Origin: Roseimicrobium gellanilyticum
GTDB taxonomy: Bacteria > Verrucomicrobiota > Verrucomicrobiia > Verrucomicrobiales > Verrucomicrobiaceae
Assembly (NCBI RefSeq): GCF_003315205.1
Contig: NZ_QNRR01000002.1
Location: 280,881-344,880 of the forward strand
Direction: 5' to 3'
DNA length: 64,000 nt
The notes below the pieces were generated by a model. It saw only the letters and a list, made by a program, of their open reading frames with translations. It was not told the DNA's origin and ran no database searches. Below, piece by piece: positions 27,895 to 41,462 of this stretch (positions are counted from its first letter, which is position 1; every line of letters starts with the position of its first letter). A program made the position numbers and the translations under genes.

Positions 27895-28052
27895 GAAGAG
27901 GGGAGAGCGAAGATGGCCACGCGAGCTTCACGCACAGGAGCTCCCATCGCCAGTGATAAGCGTGGCACGGCGGGTGTCTTGCCTTGGAGCAGATAGACGT
28001 CCGGGCCAGCCTGCGTAAGCATCAAGCTCCCTGATGCAGACTCAAAAAAAGA

Positions 28053-30006
28053 ATGAGAAACCCCCGACTTTTCCTCAGAGGCATATGGCCGATGATCCTC
28101 CTGGCGATTGCGTTCGCAGTGGCCATGCCCTGCCGGGCTGAAATCGCGCCCACTGCCGATGCGGATTTCGAAGCGCAGCAGGCGGAAGCGCGCCGGTCCT
28201 TCCGTGAGCACATTGTCCCCTTCTTCAAGGCGTATTGCACGGAGTGTCACGGAGACAAGAGGATGAAGGGCGGGCTCACGTTTTCGCCTGCGATCAAGAA
28301 TCCGGGCAACGCCGCGGCGAGCAAGAAATGGAAGAAGGCCATCGCTAATGTGCGCGCGCATGACATGCCACCGGATGACGCGGATGCGCAACCCACGGAG
28401 GAGGAGCGCCAGAAGTTCCTGGAGTGGATGAACGGGATCAAATATCTGAGCCAGAAGGATCCTGGCCCCTTTGTCATCCGTCGCCTCACCAAGGTGGAGT
28501 ATGGGAATACCCTGCGAGACCTCTTTGGCGTCGACCCCAAGATCGCTGAAGACCTGCCGGACGAAGTGGCGGGGGAAGGCTACCTGAATACGCTCTCCGC
28601 TCTGCAGTCGGAGCAGTTTCTTGGCATCGCCAATGAGGTGTTGCGTCAGGTCATGGCACCCCAAGGGAAGCCACCCACCGCTGTGCAGAAGCGCCTCTTC
28701 GGTGACCCGCCTGCTCCGGGAGCGGATCTTCGTGCGGAAGCGGGTAAGGTCGCCCGCTCACTGGCCCGCAGTGCCTATCGCAGACCTGCGTCCGATGCGG
28801 AGGTGGAGGTGCTGCTCGGCGTGTATGACCTCGCGCGGAAGAACAAGCTCGAACATCAAGCGGCACTCGGACTGGTACTCAAGGCGGTGCTGGTATCTCC
28901 GCAGTTCCTTTTCATCACCCCGGCGAAGGAAGCGGCTCCGGGACAAACCATGCTGCCGCTGGATGACTATCAGCTGGCGTCGCGATTGTCCTACCTCCTG
29001 TGGGCCACCATGCCGGATGCGGAACTCGCTGCTCTCGCCGATGCGGGCAAACTCCGCGAACCCGCAATTCTGAAAGCGCAGGTGAAGCGCCTGCTCAAGG
29101 ATGCACGCTCGCGCGCTTTGTTTGATGGCTTTGGCTCGCATTGGCTGGGCCTCGGTGCCCTGGAAGACCAGACCTTTGATCCTGCGAAGTTTCCCCAGAT
29201 GACTGCGGAGATGCGCAAGGCGATGTATGACGAAGCGCGTCTGTTCTTTGAGAGCATTGTGTGGGAGAACAGAAGCGTGGTCAGCTTCATCGACAGTGAC
29301 TACACGTTCCTCAATGAAACGCTGGCGGCGCTGTATGGCATGGAGAAGTCGGTGTCCGGTGCTGAGATGCGCAAGGTGAAGCTCACAGATGCCAATCGGG
29401 GTGGCATTTTGGGCATGCCTGGTATTCTTGCGACGACCTCCTTCCCCAATCGCACCAGCCCGGTACGGCGTGGTGTGTGGGTGCTGGAGCAGGTCCTGGG
29501 GGAGCACATACCCTCCGCTCCGCCGAATGTCCCGGCTCTGGAAAAGCAGGACAACAAGACCGTGGCCAACCTGACCCTGCGTCAGCGCACAGAGCTGCAC
29601 CGGACCGACGCCACTTGCGCGAACTGCCACAAGATTCTGGACCCCATCGGTTTCGGCCTGGAGAATTTCGATGCCATCGGACGCTGGCGTGACAAGGACG
29701 ATGCGGGCGGCGCGATTGATGCCGCGGGTGAGCTGCCGGGCGGGAAGCTCTTCTCCACTCCAAAGGAGCTAAAAGGCATCATCGCTGCACGATCCGGGGA
29801 TCTGGCGCGTAATTTTACCCAGAGGCTGCTGGCATACGCCCTGTGCCGACAGCTGGAAGGTTACGACGAAATCGTGGTGGAGCGCATGATGGAGACTATC
29901 GCAAAGGATGGCTACCGCATGCAGACTCTCATTGCCGAGGTCGTCACCAGCTATCCCTTCGTCAATTATCGCACTCAAGACCCTGCAGCCCCCACTTCCA
30001 AGCCCA

Positions 30007-30017
<11 letters not shown>
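28053..30017 (+). CDS. Planctomycete-type cytochrome protein (DUF1587/1592/1588/1585)
   Basis: A 654-aa exported protein with a signal peptide (residues 1-29). A haem-binding CTECH near residue 62 opens the PSCyt-like domain. [17 protein letters not shown] marks DUF1587. The DUF1592 region ([21 protein letters not shown]) is followed by DUF1588, with [20 protein letters not shown] and [19 protein letters not shown], and a C-terminal DUF1585. This family is abundant in Planctomycetes and Verrucomicrobia and is usually followed, as here, by a DUF1552 gene. The reaction is unknown; an oxidative role in carbohydrate use is often suggested. Confidence 0.93.
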
Positions 30018-31389
<1,372 letters not shown>

Positions 31390-31852
31390 GGTGCCGGTAT
31401 TTCAATGGAGCGTGGACACTCTTGTCCGCCGTCCCTGACGTACCACCCTCTTTCAGCTGGCAGGCAAGGCCACATTCCACCACCTGCTCCAGAGGCATTG
31501 CCGGTAGGGCGTATTAAACAAAGTCGTGGCTTTGGATCAGGGGGGACTCGCGGCACCGCGACCAGCGGTCGCAGCCACAGGAGGACCAAGCTTGCTACTG
31601 CTGTATGGTGGATGGCTCAGACTGTGGCTGCGACCGCTGGTCGCGGTTGGGGTGGCGCGCCCCAAGACGAAAATGGCTACACTGCAACTTCAACCGCCAG
31701 TAGCTTCCACATGATGGAGGTCGCTACGCAACAGAACAGCGGACAAGAGTGTCCACGCTCCTTTGCCTGGTCCTCCGTTCCCTATACACAGACCTTTTTA
31801 ACCGTTGATGGAGTAGGGCACTTTGACGAAGCCTCGAATCTCGTAGCAGAAG
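31390..31852. other. Intergenic region dominated by an inverted-repeat element
   Basis: There is no gene in this 463-bp gap between convergent genes. Most of it is the palindromic element 31407-31761. Open frames here, such as one beginning MERGHSCPPS, read across the terminal inverted repeat and are not real genes. Confidence 0.6.
31407..31761. mobile_element. MITE-like element with 23-bp perfect terminal inverted repeats
   Basis: A 23-bp sequence beginning GGAGCGTGGACACTCTTGTC at 31407-31429 is repeated exactly in inverted orientation at 31739-31761. Inside, a second perfect 25-bp inverted pair lies at 31556-31580 and 31622-31646 (core CCGCGACCAGCGGTCGCAGC). The terminal repeat is itself partly palindromic (GGACA-CTCT-TGTCC). 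The element has no coding capacity, so it would be moved in trans if mobile. No target-site duplication is obvious. Confidence 0.6.
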
Positions 31853-32881
31853 CTACTTCAGCCCACCTGGAATCTTCTTCAGCGCATCGTTGAGCAGCTT
31901 GTTGGCCTCGTCTTCAACATCCTTCACCTCGCTGCCCTTGGTAGGTTGGCTGGCGGGCGTGCCGGAAGTGGAAGAGGGTGGTGAGGACCAATCAAGGCCT
32001 TGGGTGAAAACCTTTGCGGTGCAGCCTTTGCCTTCTGGCTGGATCATGATGGTCAGGTCGGCTCCGTTGAGCTTGCGCTTGATGATGGCGTTGGTCTTGC
32101 CGATGAGGCTGCCGGGTTGGTCCTTCCAGCCCTGCTGTTTCAGCTTCTTGGAAAAGTCGGTCGCTACGGCGCTCACGCTTTCATCGGAACGAAACGTGAT
32201 ATGCCCCACCACTTTCTTGTACTCCACATCGCGTGCGGCGGCGGGTAGGGGAAGCTGGGCCACGGGCAACTGCGGTCCGGTGGAAGCAGCAGGCTTTTCG
32301 TTGTCACCTTCCTGCGCCATCTTCTTGGATGAAGAAGCAGGAGTGGCCGCTGGCTTTGGTTCCTCTTCTGTGGCGGCGAATGCTCCCTTGGGCAGGGGTG
32401 CCGAGAACGTGAGTTCGACGTCCCACTTTTGATCAAAGAATTCCTGCGTGCCGCCTGTGCTTAACGTTCCGGAGGCATGTGTCTCCGTCACCTTGAACTC
32501 CTTCATCTTGATCTTGCCTATGGAAGAAAAAGGAGATTTGGAGTGCGCGGTGTGAACGACATCACAGCCGAAGATGCCACCGTCTTTATGGACACTGATG
32601 ACCAGCGCGCTTCCCAGCTTCTTGAATGCGGCATCAAAGTCCGGCTTCTTGGATGAGGATGGATCTTTCTCGGTAAACACCAAGCGGATGGCAGGCTGAT
32701 CGCTGAAAGGTTCGCGAGTCTGCACCACGAGGTATTGAATCTTCCCATCCTTCCCGTCACCGAGGAATGTGCCTGAAACAACGGGCTTGTCCGGAAGCGT
32801 CTGCGCTTGTAGGGCGCAGGCGAACAAGGTGCTGACCAATGCAGTAGCCAGTCGAGGAAAAGGGGAGCGTAACGTCTTCAT
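31853..32881 (-). CDS. Secreted protein of unknown function
   Basis: A 342-aa protein with a signal peptide (residues 1-26, ending ACALQAQ). Residues 28-165 form a beta-rich domain. A low-complexity linker (EEEPKPAATPASSSKK) leads to a second domain around residues 215-290 that contains VGHITFRSDESVSAVATDF and IGKTNAIIKRKLNGADLTI, and a Thr/Ser/Pro-rich region ends in a charged helix. I recognise no family. It is separated from katG by a strong hairpin. Confidence 0.65.
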   Translation of the reverse strand: MKTLRSPFPRLATALVSTLFACALQAQTLPDKPVVSGTFLGDGKDGKIQYLVVQTREPFSDQPAIRLVFTEKDPSSSKKPDFDAAFKKLGSALVISVHKDGGIFGCDVVHTAHSKSPFSSIGKIKMKEFKVTETHASGTLSTGGTQEFFDQKWDVELTFSAPLPKGAFAATEEEPKPAATPASSSKKMAQEGDNEKPAASTGPQLPVAQLPLPAAARDVEYKKVVGHITFRSDESVSAVATDFSKKLKQQGWKDQPGSLIGKTNAIIKRKLNGADLTIMIQPEGKGCTAKVFTQGLDWSSPPSSTSGTPASQPTKGSEVKDVEDEANKLLNDALKKIPGGLK

Positions 32882-32943
32882 GATTCAGCAAGGCTTCGTG
32901 AAACCTCATTGAATTGCAAACGGATTCCGCCGTGCGAAACGAA

Positions 32944-32975
32944 AACGCCCCGGACCTGTGAGAGTCCGGGGCGTT
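32944..32975 (-). terminator. Intrinsic terminator of katG
   Basis: AACGCCCCGGAC and GTCCGGGGCGTT form a perfect 12-bp stem with an 8-nt loop. On the minus strand the stem is followed by a short T-rich run (GTTTTCGTTT). It lies 31 bp downstream of the katG stop codon. Confidence 0.8.
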
Positions 32976-33006
32976 GGATTCAACGATGAAGCAACAAGCT
33001 CGAAGT

Positions 33007-35602
<2,596 letters not shown>

Positions 35603-36559
35603 GTGTTTGTGCCGCCGCTTCATGATTCCCGTCCCGCCTCGCCTGATTCATCCCCGACATGGTTGACCCCTGACCAGTGTAAGAAACTTGAGGAAGCGGG
35701 GACGACGGCACATCGGCTGGGGTCTGGTCCGAACGGGTGGGTGGAGCGCTTGGGCGATGTGGTGAATATCTCCTACAAGAGCGAAACCGCGCTGGAGGAG
35801 CTCCTGGCTGGGTTGGCTGAACAAACCGCCGCGTCCGGTTGGAAGCCGGAGCGGATCTTCACACGGTTCCTGCCGCTCAAGAATGCGGATCGTATCGCGC
35901 CGGTGTTGCACAGCGGGGATGCGTCGTTGCCGTGGACCCTCGTGGTTACGGAAGGCGGGGTTCGCTATGGCATCGACATGGCGGCGGGGTACAGCCATGG
36001 GCTTTTCCTGGATCAGCGGAAGAACCGCGCGCGGCTCAGGATGCTGAAGCCGAAGCGGGTGCTGAACACCTTTGCCCACACCTGTAGCTTCTCGGTGGTG
36101 GCGGCGCTCGGGGGCGCAGAAACCTTGAGCGTGGATCTCTCCCGCAAGTGGCTGGATCGCGGCAGGCAGAACCTTCTGCTTAATGACATCCCGGACACGG
36201 GGCATCGCTTCCTCGCGGAGGACACGCTGGAGTTGCTGCCCAAGCTGGATCCCCGCAAGGAGCGGTTCGACGCCATCATCCTCGATCCCCCGACCTTCTC
36301 ACGCGGCAAGAACAACCGTCGCTGGCAGGTGGAGAATGATTTCGAGCAACTGCTGAATGCCGCGCTGGAGCTGGCGATGCCGAAGTGCGCGATCCTCATC
36401 TCCACGAACTGCACCAAACTCGATGCCGCGTCCCTGGAGCGCCGCGCGCGTCGTTGCGCGAAAGAGCAGCGTCTCGTGGCCGATTATGTGCATGGGCAGT
36501 CGCAGATTGACTTCCCGCCGGGGCATGGGTCCAGCACGCTGTGGATGATGGTTCGGTAG
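35603..36559 (+). CDS. RlmI/RlmK-like class I SAM-dependent methyltransferase
   Basis: A probable 23S rRNA or other RNA methyltransferase of about 318 aa. The SAM site is LNTFAHTCSFSVVAALGGAE, followed by DLSRKWLDRGRQNLLLN and the catalytic-region LDPPTFSRGK. KNRARL before motif I and the C-terminal GHGSSTLWMMV also fit the RlmI/YccW group. A PUA domain is not evident. The start is uncertain: the frame is open from 35480 but the first 40 residues are not protein-like, so GTG at 35603 or 35609 is preferred. It is transcribed away from katG. Confidence 0.8.
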   Translation: MFVPPLHDSRPASPDSSPTWLTPDQCKKLEEAGTTAHRLGSGPNGWVERLGDVVNISYKSETALEELLAGLAEQTAASGWKPERIFTRFLPLKNADRIAPVLHSGDASLPWTLVVTEGGVRYGIDMAAGYSHGLFLDQRKNRARLRMLKPKRVLNTFAHTCSFSVVAALGGAETLSVDLSRKWLDRGRQNLLLNDIPDTGHRFLAEDTLELLPKLDPRKERFDAIILDPPTFSRGKNNRRWQVENDFEQLLNAALELAMPKCAILISTNCTKLDAASLERRARRCAKEQRLVADYVHGQSQIDFPPGHGSSTLWMMVR

Positions 36560-36699
36560 GAAGCTTCAAGAGAATGCAAAATGAAAAGTGGAAGATGAAA
36601 AATGCAAAGTGAGGAGGGATGAGTCGTGGGAGCCGGACTCACTCCGGGTTTCACGGACTTTGAAACTGGGCTGGAGATGCTATGCTGCGCATCCCCATC

Positions 36700-37800
36700 A
36701 TGCCCGCTACTGCCACTGCCTCGCGTTCCCTGCCAGACCTCTCCACGGAGGAGTTGACGGCATGGATGACGGCACAGGGCTACAAGGCGACGCATACGCT
36801 CCCGGTATTGCGGGAGGTGTATGGGGCGAGGGCCGGGGAACACGTGCCCAAGGACCGGCTGCCGGCGGGGTTGATGGAGCACGTCACCTCCACCTTTCCC
36901 AGAGTAGCGGCCAGCCTGGCGAGGCGTCAGGTTTCTGAAGACGGCACATGCAAGCTGCTGCTGCGCCTGCCGGATGGGCGCACGGTGGAGTCCGTGCTGA
37001 TGCCGGACTACCATGCCGACAGGGCGGCGGGTTGCATCTCCAGCCAGGTCGGGTGCGCGATGGGCTGCGACTTCTGCGCGACGACCCAGACGGGCTTTGA
37101 GCGCAATCTCACTTCGGGTGAAATCGTGGAGCAGTTCCTCCACCTCCGGCGTGAGGCGCAGGCGACGGGGCGCACCCTGCGCACGGTGGTCTTCATGGGC
37201 ATGGGGGAACCGATGCTGAACCTGCGCAACGTGCTGGAGGCCGTGCGACGCATGGCTGACAACAAGCTCGGAGCCCTGGGTTGGCGGCAGGTCACCATCT
37301 CCACCGTGGGCATCGTGCCCGGCATCGATGAATTGACGGAGGCAGACCTTGGCGTGCATCTTGCGGTGTCATTGCACGCGCCGGATGATGAGACACGTGC
37401 AGCCCTGCTGCCCATGGGGAAAAGGTTCGCGGTGCAGGATGTGCTGGCTGCGGCGGATCGATATCAAGCGCAGAGCGGACGCATCACCACCATTCAGTAC
37501 TGCCTGCTGGAGGGCGTGAATGATTCGCTGGAGCAGGCTCGCGAACTGGCCCGCTTGCTTCAAGGCCGACGCATGCATGTGAATCTCCTGCGCTACAATC
37601 CCACCGGCTTGAGCTTGAAAGGGCGCACCTATGCGCCCAGTAGCATGGAGCAGACGGAATCATTTCTCGCTACGCTGCGTGAGCACGGTGCTGTAGCGCA
37701 TCTGCGACGAGCACGAGGGCCGGATATTGATGCGGCGTGTGGGCAGTTGAGGAGGCGTGCTGCAGAGCAGGGTGGCAAACTGGCCGGTGCGGCGTCTTGA
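36700..37800 (+). CDS. rlmN: Dual-specificity RNA methyltransferase RlmN
   Basis: A 366-aa radical-SAM enzyme that methylates C2 of A2503 in 23S rRNA and A37 in some tRNAs. The radical-SAM cluster motif is GCAMGCDFC (CX3CX2C) near residue 115, followed by FMGMGEPMLN and STVGIVPGI. The second catalytic Cys is in RARGPDIDAACGQL near the C-terminus. An ATG six codons upstream (36682) is possible. The 140 bp before it contain an A-rich ATGAAAA-type low-complexity tract near 36575-36610. Confidence 0.95.
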   Translation: MPATATASRSLPDLSTEELTAWMTAQGYKATHTLPVLREVYGARAGEHVPKDRLPAGLMEHVTSTFPRVAASLARRQVSEDGTCKLLLRLPDGRTVESVLMPDYHADRAAGCISSQVGCAMGCDFCATTQTGFERNLTSGEIVEQFLHLRREAQATGRTLRTVVFMGMGEPMLNLRNVLEAVRRMADNKLGALGWRQVTISTVGIVPGIDELTEADLGVHLAVSLHAPDDETRAALLPMGKRFAVQDVLAAADRYQAQSGRITTIQYCLLEGVNDSLEQARELARLLQGRRMHVNLLRYNPTGLSLKGRTYAPSSMEQTESFLATLREHGAVAHLRRARGPDIDAACGQLRRRAAEQGGKLAGAAS

Positions 37801-37860
37801 TCCTGACGAAATGCCTACTCGGGTGGCAACACCATGTATGCATCTCAGCGGTGGAGCGAA

Positions 37861-38190
37861 TCACCCCCCGATCGCCAGCCACTGGAACTCCACTCCGTAC
37901 ACCCGGGTGCCAGCCCAAGTGGTGATGGTGGCATGAAATCCTCCGGGGCCGATATTTTCCGCCTTTAGCGTGATGCGTGCGCTATCACGCTGATCGATGT
38001 CGAACCCGGTGAGCCCCAGGTGCACAACGGGCGGCGCTGAAAAGGGGGCGTCAAAGGTCACCTCAACTGGGAAAGAGCAGATGCGCGGGGCATCGGCGCT
38101 TGCATCATCGATGTGATTCAGTTGCCAGCCCTCCGTGAGGACACCGACGGAGACTTGAGCGGAAAGGACCTTCCAAGGTGAGTTTTGCAT
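37861..38190 (-). CDS. H-type lectin domain protein
   Basis: A 109-aa protein from ATG 38190. The sequence FPVEVTFDAPFSAPPVVHLG, then GLTGFDIDQRD, then AENIGPGGFHATITTWAGTR and VYGVEFQWLAIG matches the H-type lectin (discoidin/HPA) fold, which binds N-acetylgalactosamine in eukaryotic members. No signal peptide is seen. The frame extends to a TTG at 38298, which looks less natural. Confidence 0.75.
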   Translation of the reverse strand: MQNSPWKVLSAQVSVGVLTEGWQLNHIDDASADAPRICSFPVEVTFDAPFSAPPVVHLGLTGFDIDQRDSARITLKAENIGPGGFHATITTWAGTRVYGVEFQWLAIGG

Positions 38191-38316
38191 AGGGCAGGGA
38201 CGGATTGAAAGCAGATCACCTGCCAGAGTCACATTCTCTATGACTACAATTTCGACGGAAATGCGGTGGCGCCAAGGAAACCGGTATGTTTCTCTCAATT
38301 CGATGACCTGTGCTGG

Positions 38317-39228
38317 CTATCCCAGCTCAAACGTCGTCACGCCATACACCCAGTCGAGTCGCACCTGAGGAAAGGGGCCCGTATACATGCGCGCCGTGGC
38401 GAAGACTTCGCGCATGCCGTAGCGGGCGACGAGGGCCTTGGCCCCATCGTTCGGTTCGGCGATATCAAGCACGAAGGAGTCGCCCGTGGGAATGCGCTCC
38501 ACCAGTCCGCGAAAGAGGTCGTCCGCAGTATCCGCGTCTTGAGCGAAGAGGGGGCCGATCTTCCAGCCACGTGAGCACTTGCGAATGACCCCGTAGCCCC
38601 GGACTGCGCCAGACGCGGAATTGCCAGCCTCCGCTGCCGCCAGAGCAAAAGCATCCGGCTGGTGCAGCCATGCTTTGAGAAACGCGCTGCGTGGTGCCGG
38701 GAAACACATCCGATCCAGTGCTTCGATTTGTTCTAGAGATACCTCGCAAGCATCGTGCAGTGGCTTGGCAGGGTTCCAGTTGGTGGCTTGTTTCACACCT
38801 TCATAGCGTGCGTTGCGGTAGGCATATACGCGACCGATTTGCTTGTACTTCTCCACATTCTCCAGCACGCCATCGCCGCCCTGGGTGCAGCCCTCCAGGT
38901 GCTGTCGTGCCGCTTCATGAATGGCCATGCCGTAGCCGCGTCCTCGGAAAGGTTCCAAGACTATGTAGCAACCAAGGAAGCCGAAGGTATCGTCGTAGCG
39001 CACTCCGCTCACGGCGGCGATGGGTTGGCCATCGAGTTCGCCCACCAGAAACCCATCCGGGTCGGCCGTGATGAAAGTCTCTGCATCATGCAGCCCTGGG
39101 TTCCAACCTGCGTCACGCATCCAGGGAATGGGCACCGCTGCAAGGCCTCCGGCATCCAGCTTGCGGATGCGATAGCGGCCGGATGCGAGATCCCGTGCTG
39201 CGTCGGAGTTGGTGGCGAGACGTTTCAT
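38317..39228 (-). CDS. GNAT-family N-acetyltransferase with second C-terminal GNAT-like domain
   Basis: A 303-aa protein. Residues about 18-150 form a GNAT domain with VLEPFRGRGYGMAIHEAA as the acetyl-CoA-binding motif A (RGRGYG). The remainder, with RGYGVIRKCSRGWKIGPLFAQD and VLDIAEPNDGAKALVARYGM, matches the YitH/HolE-type acetyltransferase domain. The substrate is unknown. ATG at 39228, with a short gap to the 2'-5' RNA ligase gene upstream (stop at 39247), so they may be cotranscribed. Confidence 0.87.
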   Translation of the reverse strand: MKRLATNSDAARDLASGRYRIRKLDAGGLAAVPIPWMRDAGWNPGLHDAETFITADPDGFLVGELDGQPIAAVSGVRYDDTFGFLGCYIVLEPFRGRGYGMAIHEAARQHLEGCTQGGDGVLENVEKYKQIGRVYAYRNARYEGVKQATNWNPAKPLHDACEVSLEQIEALDRMCFPAPRSAFLKAWLHQPDAFALAAAEAGNSASGAVRGYGVIRKCSRGWKIGPLFAQDADTADDLFRGLVERIPTGDSFVLDIAEPNDGAKALVARYGMREVFATARMYTGPFPQVRLDWVYGVTTFELG

Positions 39229-39246
39229 GCGAGAGAGGAAGATGCC

Positions 39247-39849
39247 TCAGCCAAACAAGTCAGGGGTGTGGAGTGTCGGTGATTCTGAACCGCAGAGTTT
39301 CCACGAGGCAAGATGATGGTGACGTGTGGCACCCACCTCGCTGTGTATCAATCTGAATTCGTCGGCTTTCCAACGCACAGGTGCAATGGGTGCTTCAGCG
39401 ACGTCTTGCCTGTCGTACATCAGGGTGAGGTGAGGCTTGAACTTGCGCCGGCTATCTTTGGGGAGTGGGACTGCCCTGGCCAATTCGCTGACAAGCCTCT
39501 TCTGAAACTGGAAGAGGGCGGGATTGTGTTCCTCGTTTCCGGCCAGGACCAGGGGATGATTTCCCGAGGGCTTGCGAAAGCTAAGGACACGGTCGAGGTG
39601 GATTTCGAATGGAGCGGTCTGCCTGGCGAGCGTCGCACATGCTTTCGTTGCACCCGAGACCAGCGCGTCCGGCACTTCAGGAAAATCGCCGAGCCACTGT
39701 AGCGTGATGTGGAAATGAGTTGAGGGGCGCGGTTGGGCTTTCAGTCCATACTGCTGGCGGAGTGCAACTGCGAGTTCTGAAATGAGATCGATGGTGCTGA
39801 GACTTGGAATGAATGCCAGAAACAGGCGGTTGATGATGGGAGGGCTCAC
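39247..39849 (-). CDS. thpR: 2'-5' RNA ligase / RNA 2',3'-cyclic phosphodiesterase (ThpR/LigT)
   Basis: About 200 aa with the paired HxTx motifs of the 2H phosphoesterase family: HFHITLQWLGDF and KPHLTLMYD. It opens cyclic 2',3'-phosphates and can join 2'-5' tRNA ends in vitro. No internal ATG exists. The family normally starts just before RLFLAFIP, so a GTG at 39849 is chosen over the TTG at 39975. It is divergent from the next gene. Confidence 0.85.
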   Translation of the reverse strand: MSPPIINRLFLAFIPSLSTIDLISELAVALRQQYGLKAQPRPSTHFHITLQWLGDFPEVPDALVSGATKACATLARQTAPFEIHLDRVLSFRKPSGNHPLVLAGNEEHNPALFQFQKRLVSELARAVPLPKDSRRKFKPHLTLMYDRQDVAEAPIAPVRWKADEFRLIHSEVGATRHHHLASWKLCGSESPTLHTPDLFG

Positions 39850-39995
39850 TGCGGCGATGAGTTTTGTTGGCGCTTTCACGAACCCATGCGAGGGGCACGT
39901 TTCATCCGAGGGATGATTGGGCTTCGGACATACCGTGTCAAACACAAGGGGAGCGATCCCTTGGCGGCGACGCAAATTGCGCTTAAGGTGTGGGC

Positions 39996-41399
39996 ATGAA
40001 GGAAGAGGAGCTGGATACCCACCACAAGGCGCTGAAGATCAATCTCGACAAGCGCTGGTATGGAACACTCGCGGAAATCGGCGCAGGGCAGGAAGTGGTG
40101 CGGTGGTTCTTCCGCGTGGGAGGCGCAGCGGGCACCGTGGCAAAGAGCATCTCTGCCTATGACATGGTGGTGAGTGATGCCATCTACGGTGGCACGGAGC
40201 GCTATGTCTCTCGCTCCCGCCTCCAGTCGATGCTGGATCACGAGTATGAGCTGAATGTAGAGAGGCTAAGCGACAAGCGAGGGGACAGCACAGCCTTCTT
40301 TGCCTTTGCGGATACCGTGGTCGCCCGAAGCTTCAAGGGTGGGAACGAATGCCATGGCTGGATGGGTCTGAAGTTCCAATCCCGTCCCCGAGACGAGGCC
40401 AGTCAGATCTGCATCCATGTGCGCATGCTGGATACCGAGGCTGCGCTGCAGCAGGAGGCTCTCGGCGTGGTCGGAGTGAACCTTCTGTATGGGGCTTTCT
40501 TTCTTCATCATGATCCTGACAAACTGGTGGAGAGCTTGCTGGACAAACTGACCGTGGGCCGAATCGAGATCGATGCCATCGAGTTCCAGGGAATTGAATT
40601 CCGCGCGGTGGACAACCGGCTGATCAGTCTCAAGCTCGTGCAGCTCGGCTTGAGCGGCGCTGCCATGTTCGGCCCCAGGGGTGAGGTGCTGCAGCCTTCC
40701 GATGTTTTGTACAAGAAGGCGGTCATGGTGGAGCGCGGCAGCTTTCGCCCACCCACGCATGTGAATCTCGACATGCTGGAGTGCGCGTTGGAGAAGTTTC
40801 AGCAAGATCCTGCCGTGAAGGGCAAGGAGGTACTGCCACTGTACGAGCTCACCATGCGAAATCTGATATCGGAAGGAAATGCGGTGGACCGCCGGGACTT
40901 CCTGGCCCGTGCGGACGTCCTCGCTGCCTGCGGGGTGAATGTGCTGATTTCGGATTACTTCGAGTACTACCGGCTGGCGGCGTACCTCGCCTGGCGGACG
41001 AAGGAGCGCATTGGCATCGTGATGGGTGTGCCGAGTTTGACTGAGTTGTTTGAGGAGAAGTACTATACGCAGCTTCCTGGCGGCATCCTTGAGTCCTTCG
41101 GTCGTCTCTTCAAAAATGACCTGAAACTCTACGTGTATCCCCTGCAGCGCGATGCCTCGGATTTCCTGACCACCGTGCAGAACCTGGAAGTGGCTCCAGA
41201 ACTGAGAAAGCTCTACGGCTATCTCGCGGATCGCGGCAGCTTTGTGGAACTGGACAACTACAATCCCGAGTACCTGAAGTTCTTCTCTCGAGATGCGTTG
41301 AAGAAGATCGCGGCGGGTGATGAATCGTGGAGAGAGATGGTTCCACAAGCCGTCGCTGATATCATCGTGCAACGGGGGTTCTTTGGGTATAGGGCGTAG
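39996..41399 (+). CDS. Conserved protein of unknown function
   Basis: A 467-aa soluble protein beginning MKEEELDTHHKALKINLDKR, with WYGTLAEIGAGQEVVRWFFRVGGAAGTVAKSISAYDM-type conservation near the N-terminus, then DAIYGGTERYVSRSRL. Homologous proteins of this size occur in Bacteroidetes and cyanobacteria from memory, sometimes under doubtful names such as TonB receptor or nicotinate-nucleotide adenylyltransferase. I see no motif that supports either. The GTG two codons earlier (39990) is an alternative start. Confidence 0.8.
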   Translation: MKEEELDTHHKALKINLDKRWYGTLAEIGAGQEVVRWFFRVGGAAGTVAKSISAYDMVVSDAIYGGTERYVSRSRLQSMLDHEYELNVERLSDKRGDSTAFFAFADTVVARSFKGGNECHGWMGLKFQSRPRDEASQICIHVRMLDTEAALQQEALGVVGVNLLYGAFFLHHDPDKLVESLLDKLTVGRIEIDAIEFQGIEFRAVDNRLISLKLVQLGLSGAAMFGPRGEVLQPSDVLYKKAVMVERGSFRPPTHVNLDMLECALEKFQQDPAVKGKEVLPLYELTMRNLISEGNAVDRRDFLARADVLAACGVNVLISDYFEYYRLAAYLAWRTKERIGIVMGVPSLTELFEEKYYTQLPGGILESFGRLFKNDLKLYVYPLQRDASDFLTTVQNLEVAPELRKLYGYLADRGSFVELDNYNPEYLKFFSRDALKKIAAGDESWREMVPQAVADIIVQRGFFGYRA

Positions 41400-41462
41400 A
41401 GGGGTGCGACTGGGCAGGGACTTGGTCGCATGGCCACACCCAGCCGCACGGCTATATTCCGA

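Noticed and set aside
31405-31893. 162-aa frame beginning MERGHSCPPS
   Set aside because: It reads through the terminal inverted repeat of a non-coding element; such frames are a known annotation artefact.
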